64,000 bases of DNA from Suilimivivens sp964393865 (lineage in GTDB: Bacteria > Bacillota > Clostridia > Lachnospirales > Lachnospiraceae). A program made the translations under genes and the position numbers. The DNA lies in contig CAYMUW010000009.1 of the NCBI GenBank assembly GCA_964393865.1, positions 16,884 to 80,883 on the forward strand, in the 5' to 3' direction. The first letter of the stretch is position 1; each line of letters begins with the position of its first letter. Below the pieces are notes generated by a model. That model had not been told where the DNA came from and searched no databases. It saw only the letters and a program-made list of their open reading frames with translations. Positions 43,275 through 51,854 of the stretch are shown one piece after another.

Positions 43275-44009
43275 ATGGGTTTTTTCTCGGATTTAAAGGA
43301 CGACTTGTCACAGGCAGTTAATGAGTTGATGCCGGAAGAGGGCATGGAAGAAACAAAAGAGAAGGAGACGGCAGCGGATGCGGCAGGAGATGTGATTTCT
43401 GAAGCAGGAAGCGGTCTGGAGATGGATTTAAGCCGGATGCTGGATAATATGGAAGTGGAAGAGCCTGCCACAGAAGCGCCGGTTTATGTGGCTCCGGCAG
43501 CGGAAAAGGTGACTGCCGAATCCAGAAGCACCGTTTCCAAAAGAAGTTCCGATGAGGTTTCCGTGTTTACGGAGGCTGTGATTATTAATGGTAACCTTGC
43601 TACGGAAGGTTCTTTGGAGATAAGAGGAAGTATTGTAGGTAATGTGGAAGCGCTTGGTAAGATGAATATTACAGGTTCCATTCAGGGAAATTCGCAGGCA
43701 GCAGAAATTTATGCGGAGGGTGCTAAGATTACAGGTGATCTGAGAAGTGAAGGCAGCATTAAGGTGGGACAGAGTACCGTTATTATCGGAAATGTGTTTG
43801 CTACCAGCGCAGTGATTGCCGGTGCGATTAAGGGCGATATTGATGTAAGAGGTCCTGTTATTCTGGATGCTTCAGCGATTGTAATGGGAGATATTAAATC
43901 CAAATCCGTGCAGATCAATAACGGGGCGGTTATTGAAGGTATGTGCTCACAGTGTTATGCTGAGGTAAATCCGACATCCTTCTTTGAAGAGCTGAAAAAA
44001 ATGAAATAG
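43275..44009 (+). CDS. Bactofilin (polymer-forming cytoskeletal protein)
   Basis: The 244-residue protein has a disordered acidic N-terminus (1-95) and a bactofilin beta-helix (about 96-220), starting FTEAVIINGNLATEGSLEIR and then repeating hydrophobic/Gly units such as GNVEALGKMNITGSIQGNSQ. Bactofilins form filaments without nucleotides and often recruit peptidoglycan enzymes; the preceding deacetylase may be such a partner (inference). GGAGGATC precedes ATG 43275. pyrH starts 13 bases later. Confidence 0.9.
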   Translation: MGFFSDLKDDLSQAVNELMPEEGMEETKEKETAADAAGDVISEAGSGLEMDLSRMLDNMEVEEPATEAPVYVAPAAEKVTAESRSTVSKRSSDEVSVFTEAVIINGNLATEGSLEIRGSIVGNVEALGKMNITGSIQGNSQAAEIYAEGAKITGDLRSEGSIKVGQSTVIIGNVFATSAVIAGAIKGDIDVRGPVILDASAIVMGDIKSKSVQINNGAVIEGMCSQCYAEVNPTSFFEELKKMK

Positions 44010-44022
44010 AGAGGCATGGTTT

Positions 44023-44718
44023 ATGCGAAGAATATTACTGAAATTAAGCGGAGAAGCTCTTGCGGGGGACAAAAGAACCGGTTTTGATGAGAAAACCGTC
44101 AGAGGAATTGCCCTGCAGGTCAAGGAGCTTGTGGATGACGGAATTCAGGTTGGAATTGTAACCGGAGGCGGAAATTTCTGGAGAGGAAGAACCAGCGAGA
44201 ACATTGACAGAACCAAGGCGGATCAGATCGGTATGCTTGCAACGGTGATGAACTGTATTTATGTTTCCGAAATTTTTCGCAGCGTGGGGATGAAGACCGC
44301 TGTCCTTACGCCCTTTGAGTGTGGTTCCTTTACCAAGCTTTTTTCCAAGGACAGAGCCAATAAGTACTTTGAAAAAGGAATGGTGGTTTTTTTCGCAGGT
44401 GGAACGGGACATCCCTATTTTTCTACGGATACCGGAGTAGTGCTTCGGGCCATAGAGGTGGAGGCGGAGGTTATTCTTCTGGCCAAATCCATTGACGGAG
44501 TGTATGACAGTGATCCCAAACTTAATCCCGACGCCCAAAAGTTTGACGAGATAAGCATTAATCAGGTGATTGCCGAAAATCTTCAGGTGGTGGATATGAC
44601 GGCCTCCATTCTTGCCAGAGATAACAAAATACCAATGTGGGTATTTGGATTAAATGAAAGCAACAGCATTGTAAACACCGTTAAGGGGAAATTTAACGGA
44701 ACCAAAGTGACAGTATAG
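44023..44718 (+). CDS. pyrH: UMP kinase
   Basis: PyrH converts UMP to UDP. The 231-residue product has the amino-acid-kinase start RRILLKLSGEALAGDKRTGF, the VGIVTGGGNFWRGR motif, DTGVVLRAIEVEAEVILLAK and MTASILARDNKIPMWVF, all typical. Strong gene order pyrH-frr-uppS-cdsA-dxr-rseP follows. ATG 44023 has AGAGG upstream. Confidence 0.97.
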   Translation: MRRILLKLSGEALAGDKRTGFDEKTVRGIALQVKELVDDGIQVGIVTGGGNFWRGRTSENIDRTKADQIGMLATVMNCIYVSEIFRSVGMKTAVLTPFECGSFTKLFSKDRANKYFEKGMVVFFAGGTGHPYFSTDTGVVLRAIEVEAEVILLAKSIDGVYDSDPKLNPDAQKFDEISINQVIAENLQVVDMTASILARDNKIPMWVFGLNESNSIVNTVKGKFNGTKVTV

Positions 44719-44746
44719 CAGATTGCGGAAAGGCATGGTTATCAAT

Positions 44747-45298
44747 ATGGATGATAGATTAAAAGTATATGATGAAAAAATGAAGAAAACCTGTGAGCAT
44801 TTGGAAGCTGATTATCTGGGTATCAGGGCAGGACGTGCCAATCCCCATGTGCTGGATAAGTTGAGGGTGGATTATTACGGAACCCCTACTCCCATTCAGC
44901 AGGTAGGTAATGTGACTATTCCCGAGGCAAGGATGATTCAGATTGCGCCCTGGGAGAAATCTCTGATTAAGGAAATCGAGAAGGCAATTCTTTCTTCGGA
45001 TATCGGCATTACACCCTCCAATGACGGGGCTGTTATCAGACTGGTTTTCCCGGAGCTTACGGAGGAGAGAAGAAAGGATCTTGTAAAAGACGTCAAAAAG
45101 AAAGCGGAGGAAAGCAAGGTGGCTGTCCGCAATATCAGAAGGGACGGCAATGATGCATTTAAGAAGCTTGCCAAGGCGGAGGTCTCGGAGGATGAAATCA
45201 AGGAGCTGTCCGATGATCTGCAGAAGCTGACAGATAAATACATTAAGGATATTGACAAATTAATGGAAGAAAAGTCAAAGGAAATCCTTACGGTATAA
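44747..45298 (+). CDS. frr: Ribosome recycling factor
   Basis: RRF, with EF-G, splits post-termination ribosomes. From ATG 44747 the product is 183 residues, close to the family norm of 185, and starts DDRLKVYDEKMKKTCEHLEA; the conserved core is IRAGRANPHVLDKLRVDYYG. ATG 44735 would add four residues but stands one base after GGAAAGG. The end is followed by a hairpin. Confidence 0.96.
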   Translation: MDDRLKVYDEKMKKTCEHLEADYLGIRAGRANPHVLDKLRVDYYGTPTPIQQVGNVTIPEARMIQIAPWEKSLIKEIEKAILSSDIGITPSNDGAVIRLVFPELTEERRKDLVKDVKKKAEESKVAVRNIRRDGNDAFKKLAKAEVSEDEIKELSDDLQKLTDKYIKDIDKLMEEKSKEILTV

Positions 45299-45311
45299 GC
45301 AATGAAGGGAG

Positions 45312-45348
45312 GGGCATGCGATTAATTTCCTAATCGTTGCCCTTTGTT
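45312..45348 (+). terminator. Probable terminator after frr
   Basis: GGGCA (45312-45316) pairs with TGCCC (45338-45342) and CGATTA (45319-45324) with TAATCG (45331-45336), with a small internal loop, followed by TTTGTTT. It may partly separate pyrH-frr from uppS. Confidence 0.55.
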
Positions 45349-45421
45349 TATGTGAAAGAAAAAAGCTCGGACAGCAGCAAGAAGCGAGTTTTTGATGGTG
45401 TGTGAAGGAAGATAGTTGATT

Positions 45422-46147
45422 ATGGCAGAAGAAAAGCAATTGAAAATGCCCCGTCATGTGGCAATTATTTTGGACGGTAACGGCAGATGGGCAAAGAGCA
45501 AGGGAATGCCCAGAAATTATGGACATGTTCAGGGCGCTAAGACTGTGGAAGTGATTTGTGAGGAAGCCTATCGGATGGGTATTCAGTATCTTACCGTTTA
45601 TGCTTTCAGTACGGAAAACTGGAACCGCCCCAAGGATGAGGTGGATGCACTGATGAAGCTTCTTCGAAATTATATGAAGACCTGTCTTACCACAGCCAGG
45701 AAGAACCGTATGTGCGTCAGGGTAATTGGTGATAAAAGCAGGCTGGATGAGGATATCAGAAACAGAATTGCAGAGCTTGAGGAGTCCACAAGGGATAATG
45801 ACGGACTTCATTTTCAGATTGCACTGAATTACGGAGGGCGTGATGAGATTGTACGGGCAGTCAGAAGGATTGCCGGGAAGGTATCAGAAGGAGAGCTTTC
45901 CCCTGAGGACGTGACGGAGGAATATCTGTCTGATATGCTGGATACTCATGGTCTGCCGGAGCCTGATCTTTTAATCCGTACCTGCAACGAGCAGAGGATA
46001 TCTAACTTTTTGCTGTGGCAGCTGGCTTATACGGAGTTTTATTTTACACCGGTGGCATGGCCCGATTTTACAAGAGAAGAATTGGTAAAAGCTGTGGAGG
46101 CATATAATCATAGAGACAGAAGATATGGCATGATAAAGGAGGAATAA
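45422..46147 (+). CDS. uppS: Undecaprenyl pyrophosphate synthase
   Basis: UppS makes the C55 lipid carrier for cell-wall synthesis by adding isoprenyl units to FPP. The protein has PRHVAIILDGNGRWAKSKGM with catalytic Asp18, YLTVYAFSTENWNRPKDEVD and the C-terminal DLLIRTCNEQRISNFLLWQL segment. In most UppS this reads RTSGExRxSNFLLWQ; here C-N replaces S-G. The start is ATG 45422 (241 residues) or TTG 45416, which stands nearer the AAGGA site. Confidence 0.96.
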   Translation: MAEEKQLKMPRHVAIILDGNGRWAKSKGMPRNYGHVQGAKTVEVICEEAYRMGIQYLTVYAFSTENWNRPKDEVDALMKLLRNYMKTCLTTARKNRMCVRVIGDKSRLDEDIRNRIAELEESTRDNDGLHFQIALNYGGRDEIVRAVRRIAGKVSEGELSPEDVTEEYLSDMLDTHGLPEPDLLIRTCNEQRISNFLLWQLAYTEFYFTPVAWPDFTREELVKAVEAYNHRDRRYGMIKEE

Positions 46148-46150
46148 GTC

Positions 46151-46975
46151 ATGTTCTGGACCAGACTAATGAGCAGTATCGTTCTTGTGGTACTTGCACT
46201 GCTGACAATTTTGACCGGCGGATATTTGCTGGCGGCGGTATTGCTTTTTTTGGCACTGACGGCCTTTCATGAGCTGCTCAAAGCCTGTAAACTGTCAGGG
46301 GAAAAAGGAAAACCAAACGGTCTTGAAATGATCGGAAGTGTTGGCATTGTAGTTTATTATCTTCTGATGACCTTTTCCGGTGAGCGGATGTATTTGTTTT
46401 TGATGCTGATCGTGATTTTGGTGGCATTTATGTTCCTCTATGTTTTTTCTTTTCCCAAATATCATGCGGAGCAAATCATGTGCGCATTCTTCTGTGTGGC
46501 CTATGCGCCGGTGATGCTTTCCTTTATCTATCTGGTTCGGGATTTGCCATATGGAATTTATACGGTATGGATGATTTTTATCAGCTCATGGATCTGCGAC
46601 ACCTGTGCTTATGTGGTGGGAATGCTGATCGGTAAGCATAAGCTGGCACCTGTACTCAGCCCCAAGAAATCCATAGAAGGAGCGATTGGCGGAATTGTGG
46701 GTTCTGCGCTGGTGGGAGCATTATATGCGTATGTGATCGTGGAGCCGGCAATCAGCGAGCAGAAGATTACGTGGATTTTTGTGCTGATCAGCGCGGTGGG
46801 AGCAGTGATTTCCCAGGTAGGAGATTTGGCGGCCTCCGCAATTAAGAGAAATCATGAGATCAAGGATTACGGGAATCTGATACCGGGACATGGCGGTGTA
46901 ATGGATCGCTTTGACAGCGTGATTTTTACCGCTCCCATGATTTATTTTCTGGCGCTTCTTTTGATACACGGTTAG
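46151..46975 (+). CDS. cdsA: Phosphatidate cytidylyltransferase
   Basis: CdsA makes CDP-diacylglycerol for phospholipid synthesis. The 274-residue protein has about eight membrane helices and the CDS signature KRNHEIKDYGNLIPGHGGVM followed by DRFDS near the C-terminus. It starts three bases after uppS, so the two are translationally coupled. Confidence 0.95.
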   Translation: MFWTRLMSSIVLVVLALLTILTGGYLLAAVLLFLALTAFHELLKACKLSGEKGKPNGLEMIGSVGIVVYYLLMTFSGERMYLFLMLIVILVAFMFLYVFSFPKYHAEQIMCAFFCVAYAPVMLSFIYLVRDLPYGIYTVWMIFISSWICDTCAYVVGMLIGKHKLAPVLSPKKSIEGAIGGIVGSALVGALYAYVIVEPAISEQKITWIFVLISAVGAVISQVGDLAASAIKRNHEIKDYGNLIPGHGGVMDRFDSVIFTAPMIYFLALLLIHG

Positions 46976-47038
46976 ATAAGTAGTTTGGTAATATGATAGC
47001 GAAAAGGGCAGAAATAAATACTGTGAGGATATAGCAGC

Positions 47039-48178
47039 ATGAAAAAAATCGGAATTTTAGGGTCTACAGGCTCTATCGGAACACAGACCCTTGACATTGT
47101 AAGAAATAACAGGGATTTACAGGTAAAAGCTCTTGCAGCGGGCAGCAATGTTTCCAAGCTGGAAGAGCAGATAAGAGAATTCAAGCCGGAGCTTGCGGTG
47201 ATGTGGAGCGAGTCGGCGGCACAGGAACTAAAGGTTAAGATTGCAGATACCGATACCAAAGTGTTGTGCGGCATGGAAGGTCTTTTGGAATTGGCAGTTT
47301 ATCCTGAAATGGATGTTTTGGTTACCGCTGTTGTGGGCATGATAGGAATAAAGCCCACCATTGCAGCCATTGAAGCAGGCAAAACCATTGCCCTTGCCAA
47401 TAAGGAAACACTGGTTACCGCAGGTCATATTATTATGCCTCTGGCGGCGCAGCGAAAGGTGTCTATCCTGCCTGTGGACAGTGAGCACAGCGCCATATTT
47501 CAGTCCATGCACGGTGAGAACAGAGAGCGGGTCAGCAAAATCCTTTTGACCGCATCGGGAGGTCCTTTTCGGGGCAGAAAGCGGGAGGAGCTTTTGGATA
47601 TTACGGTGGAGGATGCACTAAAGCATCCCAACTGGTCTATGGGGAAAAAGATTACGGTGGACTCCTCCACACTGGTCAATAAAGGACTGGAGGTTATTGA
47701 GGCCAAATGGCTTTTCGGTGTGGAGCCGGAGAACATTCAGGTAGTGGTTCATCCCCAGAGTATTATTCATTCCATGGTAGAGTATGTGGATGGCGGAATT
47801 ATGGCGCAGCTTGGTATGCCTGATATGAAGCTTCCCATTCAGTATGCGCTGTTTTATCCTGACAGAAGACCCATGGAGGGAAAGCGTGTAGATTTTTTTG
47901 AACTGGGCAGCATCAGCTTTGAAAAGCCGGATACGGATACTTTCCGCGGCTTGGCTATGGCTTATGAGGCGATTGCTGTGGGAGGAAGCATGCCTACAGT
48001 GTTTAACGCAGCCAATGAAAAGGCGGTTGCTCTTTTTCTGGAGAAGAAAATCAGATTCTTGGAAATCTATGATTTAATACAGGGGGCAATGGAAAACCAT
48101 AAGGCAATACAGAATCCCACTGTGGAAAAAATCCTTGAGGCAGAAGCGGAAGCTTATGAATATATTGCAAATCGTTAG
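47039..48178 (+). CDS. dxr: 1-deoxy-D-xylulose 5-phosphate reductoisomerase
   Basis: Dxr commits DXP to MEP in isoprenoid synthesis, supplying IPP for UppS and others. The 379-residue product has the NADPH-binding start KKIGILGSTGSIGTQTLDIV, ALANKETLVTAGHIIMP, the metal/substrate-binding VDSEHSAIFQ and NPNWSMG-like HPNWSMGKKITVDSSTLVNK. Length is normal. Confidence 0.97.
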   Translation: MKKIGILGSTGSIGTQTLDIVRNNRDLQVKALAAGSNVSKLEEQIREFKPELAVMWSESAAQELKVKIADTDTKVLCGMEGLLELAVYPEMDVLVTAVVGMIGIKPTIAAIEAGKTIALANKETLVTAGHIIMPLAAQRKVSILPVDSEHSAIFQSMHGENRERVSKILLTASGGPFRGRKREELLDITVEDALKHPNWSMGKKITVDSSTLVNKGLEVIEAKWLFGVEPENIQVVVHPQSIIHSMVEYVDGGIMAQLGMPDMKLPIQYALFYPDRRPMEGKRVDFFELGSISFEKPDTDTFRGLAMAYEAIAVGGSMPTVFNAANEKAVALFLEKKIRFLEIYDLIQGAMENHKAIQNPTVEKILEAEAEAYEYIANR

Positions 48179-48192
48179 CAGGAGGTTTGGAT

Positions 48193-49245
48193 TTGGCAGT
48201 TTCAATTTTATTATTTTTAGTTATTTTCATTGTGGTAGTATTGTCCCATGAATTTGGTCATTTCATTATTGCGAAAATGAACGGTATCCATGTGGTGGAA
48301 TTTTTTATCGGTATGGGTCCCAGTATTATTTCCTTTACAAAAGGGGATACCAAGTACTCTATAAAGCTGTTTCCTATCGGTGGCGCCTGCATGTTTGAGG
48401 GCGAGGATGGTCTTGCCGAGGAAAAAGGCGAATTATCTGAGGGAGCTTTTCCCAATGCGCCGGTTTGGGCAAGATTTGCAACGGTGTTTGCAGGACCGCT
48501 GTTTAATTTTTTGACAGCTTATATTATGGCTCTTATTATTGTTTGGAACTGCGGAGTGATAGACACTCAACTGCAGACGGTAAGTGAGGGGAGCGCTGCC
48601 CAGGAAGCGGGACTTGAAGCAGGGGACGTGATTACTCACATTAACGGAAAGAGTGTTCATTTAAGCAGCGAAATCACGTTGCTCTCTCAGTTAAACACCA
48701 AGGGAGATCCTTTTGAGGTCACCTATGAAAGAGACGGGCAAAAGGAAACGGTAGTGATACAGCCCACCTATGACGAGGCGGCCGGACGATATTACATGGG
48801 CATTGTTGCTGGAAAATATGTGAAATGCAATGTGCCGCAAACCTTTAGCTATGCGTTTCATACCATGAAATTCTATGCCGATGCAACCTTTAAAAGCTTG
48901 GGAATGCTGGTTACCGGCAAGCTTTCCCGGAATGATGTGTCGGGACCTGTGGGAATGGTTAAAATAGTGGATGAGGTATACGATACGGTGAAGCCCTACG
49001 GAGTGCTTGAGGTAGTGATCAATATGGTGAATATTGCTCTGCTTCTGTCGGTAAACCTGGGTATTATGAATCTGCTTCCTCTCCCGGCTCTGGATGGCGG
49101 ACGTTTGGTGTTTTTGCTGTTAGAAGCGGTTCGGGGGAAGCCGGTACCGCCCGAAAAGGAAGGAATGGTGCATTTGGCGGGAATGATGGCACTCATTGTC
49201 CTGATGGTACTGGTACTGTTTAATGATATAACAAAATTTTTCTAA
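48193..49245 (+). CDS. rseP: Intramembrane site-2 metalloprotease RseP
   Basis: RseP cuts membrane-bound anti-sigma factors and signal peptides. I choose TTG 48193, seven bases after AGGAGG; TTG 48187 is too close to it. The 350-residue product has the zinc motif HEFGH at residues 19-23 in the first helix, a PDZ domain (about 115-195, with AAQEAGLEAGDVITHINGKS), and the second metal motif in IMNLLPLPALDGGRLVFLLL. Anti-sigma targets are not encoded in the window. A long inverted repeat terminator follows. Confidence 0.95.
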   Translation: MAVSILLFLVIFIVVVLSHEFGHFIIAKMNGIHVVEFFIGMGPSIISFTKGDTKYSIKLFPIGGACMFEGEDGLAEEKGELSEGAFPNAPVWARFATVFAGPLFNFLTAYIMALIIVWNCGVIDTQLQTVSEGSAAQEAGLEAGDVITHINGKSVHLSSEITLLSQLNTKGDPFEVTYERDGQKETVVIQPTYDEAAGRYYMGIVAGKYVKCNVPQTFSYAFHTMKFYADATFKSLGMLVTGKLSRNDVSGPVGMVKIVDEVYDTVKPYGVLEVVINMVNIALLLSVNLGIMNLLPLPALDGGRLVFLLLEAVRGKPVPPEKEGMVHLAGMMALIVLMVLVLFNDITKFF

Positions 49246-49263
49246 TGTAATATTGAGATGATT

Positions 49264-49326
49264 AAAAATCTATTGTGCAGAATTAACAAAAACGATTTTT
49301 TAGTAATTCTGTACAATGGATTTTTT
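49264..49326 (+). terminator. Long inverted-repeat terminator after rseP
   Basis: A near-perfect stem of about 21 pairs (left arm 49264-49285, right arm 49304-49326, both built around ATTGTRCAGAATTA) encloses an 18-base loop. The stem starts with A5 and ends with T6, so it could end transcription in both directions. It ends the long pyrH-to-rseP operon. Confidence 0.75.
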
Positions 49327-49511
49327 GGTTGAATGATTATAAAATAAATTCATTCTATTATTTTTATGAAGTCTTTGACTCTGAAACATCATTTTTATTC
49401 TTTTGCAGTTTTCGCTGTAATGATTCGTGAGATAACAATACCCCAATATAAATCTTTTAATGAATTCTTCTGATGAAGAAAGCAGTCCAAAACAGAAAGG
49501 TTGGTTGTAAT

Positions 49512-50216
49512 TTGAAAATAAAATCCGGTATTTACTGGGATCAGGGAGGGCGTAGATGCAATCAGGATTCCCTTTCCCTTCAGCAGGTGAGGATAAGCAG
49601 AGGCAGAGCTTTGATGGCGGTGGTGAGCGACGGCATAGGCGGACTTGCCGAGGGAGAAAATGCCAGCGGATATATTGTTGAGAAGCTTATAGGACATTTT
49701 TATCAGCAGGTGATTTTGCTCCTTGGAAAAGGAAAGGGGTGTAAGGCTCTCCGTAAAAGTTTTATCAGATGCTTTTATAAGACAGGGGAGGAGCTTACCG
49801 GGTATGCAAGGGAACGTGAGATTAAGCTTGGAGCTACGGTTTCTCTTCTGCTGGTATGGCGAAGAAAATACATGATCGTTCATCTTGGAGACAGCAGAAT
49901 TTATTTGTACAGTGGGCAGAGACGAAGGCTCCTGACGGAGGATCATTCTAACGGAAGAAACGGCCTGACCAAATGTCTGGGCAGCTTTCCCTTTCAAGTG
50001 CCCTATATTCGCTGTGGAAGAATTAGGGGAAAATGCGGGTTTCTGCTTTGCACGGACGGGTTCTACAGGCAGCAGACTGAGGACAGCTTTGCATTGTTAA
50101 AGCGGGGGGAGGCAGAAAGCGATAAGCAGATAGAAAGAAGGCTGTGGGAAATGGCGCAGTTTGCGTTGAAAAGAGGAGAGCAGGACAATATGTCGGCAAT
50201 TTATGTGAGACTGTAA
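49512..50216 (+). CDS. PP2C-family serine/threonine phosphatase
   Basis: A Mn/Mg-dependent phosphatase of about 234 residues. Conserved PP2C motifs are present: DQGGRRCNQDSL (motif I), VVSDGIGGLAEGE (motif II), LGATVSLLLVWRRKYMIVHL then GDSRIYLY, FLLCTDGFYR and QDNMSAIYV. I choose TTG 49512, which follows AAAGG and puts the usual ten residues before motif I; ATG 49473 has no site but is in frame. The next gene is a Ser/Thr kinase, so the two likely act as an opposing pair. Confidence 0.88.
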   Translation: MKIKSGIYWDQGGRRCNQDSLSLQQVRISRGRALMAVVSDGIGGLAEGENASGYIVEKLIGHFYQQVILLLGKGKGCKALRKSFIRCFYKTGEELTGYAREREIKLGATVSLLLVWRRKYMIVHLGDSRIYLYSGQRRRLLTEDHSNGRNGLTKCLGSFPFQVPYIRCGRIRGKCGFLLCTDGFYRQQTEDSFALLKRGEAESDKQIERRLWEMAQFALKRGEQDNMSAIYVRL

Positions 50217-50280
50217 GAATGAGCAGCTTTGGTTTCTGGGTCTTATGGCTGCGGATGGATAGAAAAGGGTGGTTGTTATT

Positions 50281-51675
50281 GTGGAGGAAAGGGTAAAAAG
50301 GATATTATGTCATAAATACGAAATATTAGAGCAGATCGGACAGGGAACTGAGGGCAGTGTTTTTCTGGCAAGGGATCAGCATTTGGACCGGCTGGTGGCA
50401 ATTAAGGAGAGGAGCGGAAAAAAAGGGAGAGATCAGGAAGAAGGAAGTGTTCAGGAAGAAGAACGGGGGCAGGAAGGAGCGCTTTTAAAGGAACTGGAGC
50501 ATCCGGGACTGCCAAGAATATATGACTTGTTCCAGGAACAGGGAAAAATCTGCCTTGTGATGGAATATGTGGAAGGAATTACTTTAAGGAAGTATTTGTT
50601 GTCAAATGGCAGAGTTCCCTGCAAGCAGGCAATTGTATGGGCAGTGGAGCTGTGTCAGGTACTTTCTTATCTGCATGAGGGAGGAAGGGAGCTTATTTAT
50701 CGGGATTTAAAGCCGGAAAATATTATGATAAGGCCGGACGGAAGCCTTAAGCTCATCGATCTTGGGGGAGTATTGGGCAACACTTACGGGGAGAGGAGAG
50801 AGCGTGATCTGGCGGGAACGCCGGGATATTGCCCGCCGGAACAATGGAAGGAATGCCGGAGTGATAAAACATGGGATATCTATGCACTGGGAGCAGTGCT
50901 CCATGAGATGGTTACCGGGGCGTCACCGGGGCAGTGTGCCGGAGTAAGGCTTCCCATCCGGGTTTACGATAAGAGTCTGCCAAGGGAGCTGGAAAGAGTG
51001 GTTGAAATATGCACCCATGAAAAAAGGGAGAAGCGTTTTCAAAATATGGAACAGGTAAGGGAAGCGCTTGCAGGAGACGGCAAAAAGGAAAAGCACAGAA
51101 AGCTTTTCTGGAGAATCAAGGGAATGCCGGTATGGATACTTCTCTGCTTTGCCGCAGTTACATTTTGCTATCCGTTGTTAATGGGCGTGCCGGAATATGA
51201 GATTCCCTTCCCTTTTTTGAGGACACCCCTGCTGTTTTTGGGCGCAGCGGCAGTGCTTCGGTTTCTCATTTTCGGCAGAAAAGGAGGTAAGCAGATACTT
51301 CGTAAGCAGGAAAAGAGCATCCGGCTTACGGAGAAGAAATTTCTCGGATTGTATGGAATGGTGTTTTTTCTGCTGGGAAGTGTGTGGGGAGAAATGTTCT
51401 GCGGGGCGAATGCAGGAGCAGACGATAATTGGAGCCGGAAAAGCAGCATTGTCTATGCAGGGGAAAAGGAGGAAAGGCTGTGGGTAGAGATGCGTGATGA
51501 TTTGGGGCGAAAGCTGCTGCTTAAGGACGGAGCGATTTATACGCCGCAGGAATGCGTGCGCTTTGAGCTTTCTGCTGACAGACTTCCTGAAGGGGTATTG
51601 AGCCTTCAAATTGTGGCGGAGGGGAAGGAGGGAAATTTGTATGTGAGCCGGGTGTTTCTGATAGAGGGGCAATGA
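50281..51675 (+). CDS. Hanks-type serine/threonine protein kinase with membrane tail
   Basis: GTG 50281 is preferred (AAAAGGGTGG about 11 bases upstream); GTG 50269 lies inside that site. The 464-residue protein has a kinase domain (12-260) with the G-loop IGQGTEGSVF, Lys42 in VAIKE, the catalytic loop YRDLKPENIM (Asp142), and the metal motif DLG (Asp160, where DFG is usual). Three hydrophobic segments follow (about 280-305, 315-335, 355-380), then a small outer domain of about 85 residues. PASTA repeats are absent, so it is not PrkC. The pair PP2C-kinase between rseP and ispG is unusual. Confidence 0.88.
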   Translation: MEERVKRILCHKYEILEQIGQGTEGSVFLARDQHLDRLVAIKERSGKKGRDQEEGSVQEEERGQEGALLKELEHPGLPRIYDLFQEQGKICLVMEYVEGITLRKYLLSNGRVPCKQAIVWAVELCQVLSYLHEGGRELIYRDLKPENIMIRPDGSLKLIDLGGVLGNTYGERRERDLAGTPGYCPPEQWKECRSDKTWDIYALGAVLHEMVTGASPGQCAGVRLPIRVYDKSLPRELERVVEICTHEKREKRFQNMEQVREALAGDGKKEKHRKLFWRIKGMPVWILLCFAAVTFCYPLLMGVPEYEIPFPFLRTPLLFLGAAAVLRFLIFGRKGGKQILRKQEKSIRLTEKKFLGLYGMVFFLLGSVWGEMFCGANAGADDNWSRKSSIVYAGEKEERLWVEMRDDLGRKLLLKDGAIYTPQECVRFELSADRLPEGVLSLQIVAEGKEGNLYVSRVFLIEGQ

Positions 51676-51755
51676 AAATTAAGCTGTTAGCTGTTTTGAG
51701 GTATGATAATATATTTTTAAATAGAGATACTATCATGATCAGTTTTACGCGGTAT

Positions 51756-51791
51756 AAGGCAGTAAATCAGAAATGGTTTATGCCTTTTTTA
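51756..51791 (+). terminator. Terminator after the kinase gene
   Basis: AAGGCA and TAAATC (with one bulged G between them) pair with GGTTTA and TGCCTT, followed by a run of T from 51785 to 51790. Confidence 0.7.
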
Positions 51792-51792
51792 A

Positions 51793-51822
51793 TTTGCTAT
51801 TCTCCCGGCCTTGGCATATAAT
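51793..51822 (+). promoter_or_regulatory. Predicted promoter of ispG-polC
   Basis: A perfect TATAAT at 51817-51822 lies 33 bases before the ispG start. The best -35 is the weak TTTGCT at 51793-51798 with an 18-base spacer. Confidence 0.45.
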
Positions 51823-51854
51823 GTGTTTATATATAGCTATCGGAGGACAAGTTT

